Shown here: in pieces, positions 34,206 through 34,479 of the stretch
Layout: the number at the start of each line of letters is the position of its first letter
Numbering within the stretch: position 1 is the stretch's first letter
NCBI GenBank assembly: GCA_964384485.1
Contig: CAYLLE010000027.1
Span: 1-34,479, forward strand
DNA length: 34,479 nucleotides
Origin: CAYLLE01 sp964384485
GTDB taxonomy: Bacteria > Spirochaetota > Spirochaetia > CAYLLE01
Direction: 5' to 3'
Notes under the pieces: generated by a model
What the model was told of the DNA's origin: nothing
Seen by the model: the letters and a program-made list of their open reading frames with translations, nothing else
Database searches by the model: none
Made by a program: the position numbers and the translations under genes

Positions 34206-34479
34206 ATGTCAGATAATGATAGAAATTATGATAACAGAAACAGCCGGGACCGGTCAGACAGAGGCGACAGAGGAGATCGGGGAGACCGGGGAGATAGAGG
34301 CGACCGCGGTTCTTACCGGGGGAAAGGAAAGGTCTACTTCCGGAAAAAGGTCTGTCGATTTTGTACACAAAACTTGAAGATTGATTACAAAGAACCGGAG
34401 ACGCTCCGCAGGTTTATAACGGAACGGGGGAAAATTCTACCCCGCCGTATTACCGGTACCTGCGCAAAGCATCAGAGGG
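34206..34479 (+). CDS. rpsR: Small ribosomal subunit protein bS18, 3' end cut by window
   Basis: The ATG at 34206 follows AAGGAG by about 8 nt. The readable 91 codons give an extended N-terminus with six DRG triplets (34257-34310), then the S18 core VYFRKKVCRFC, IDYKEPETLRRFITERGKILPRR and ITGTCAKHQR. The cysteines of CRFC and TCAKH match the zinc-binding (C+) form of S18. S18 pairs with S6 on the 30S platform. The gene runs off the window before its stop. Normal S18 is about 75-90 residues, so the N-terminal tail is long. Confidence 0.95.
   Translation, partial: MSDNDRNYDNRNSRDRSDRGDRGDRGDRGDRGDRGSYRGKGKVYFRKKVCRFCTQNLKIDYKEPETLRRFITERGKILPRRITGTCAKHQR

Overview
The window most likely comes from a free-living member of the Spirochaetota. 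Evidence: a complete riboflavin ABC transporter locus in the spirochaetal RfuABCD arrangement behind an FMN riboswitch, lipoproteins with a relaxed lipobox, the rpsF-ssb-rpsR order known from treponemes, and rich signalling (HD-GYP, PilZ, a large LuxR-type receptor). No phage, IS element, CRISPR array or obvious foreign island was seen. The family placement is inference; no 16S rRNA gene is present.

Layout. At 1-5.9 kb there is a tRNA-Leu(UAA), then a small catabolic-looking cluster: a Gfo/Idh/MocA oxidoreductase and its LacI-type regulator on the minus strand, and a divergent uroporphyrinogen-decarboxylase-family (methyltransferase-like) gene. A perfect 20-bp palindrome, the likely operator, lies between them. 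A LiaF-like soluble protein, a second oxidoreductase with an altered EKP motif and an ACT-domain regulator follow. At 6.1-10.1 kb a dual-PilZ protein is translationally coupled to a V4R-like/2TM/GAF/HD-GYP protein, a probable c-di-GMP effector and phosphodiesterase pair. At 10.1-13.2 kb lie a coiled-coil unknown, a SAM methyltransferase and a cysteine-type sulfatase. At 13.3-18.5 kb a spirochaetal lipoprotein is divergent from an 1122-residue predicted receptor: seven membrane segments with an 11-Asp-box propeller between TM4 and TM5, then PAS and a LuxR helix-turn-helix.

From 32.9 kb down to 18.55 kb all genes run on the minus strand: rfuA-rfuB-rfuC-rfuD (riboflavin uptake), a Rep-type helicase, an HD hydrolase, then glgX-treY-treZ plus a YkgJ-like metal-cluster protein. 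GlgX debranches glycogen or maltodextrin, TreY turns the reducing end into a trehalosyl unit and TreZ releases trehalose, so this is a glycogen-to-trehalose module, presumably for osmotic or stress protection. The right end carries the divergent rpsF-ssb-rpsR operon, cut by the window edge inside rpsR.

The most notable points are the propeller-in-7TM receptor/transcription factor, the apparent AUC start codon of rfuB, the FMN riboswitch with a visible Shine-Dalgarno sequestering hairpin, the operator and promoter geometry of the LacI gene, and the six-fold Asp-Arg-Gly tract at the N-terminus of ribosomal protein S18.
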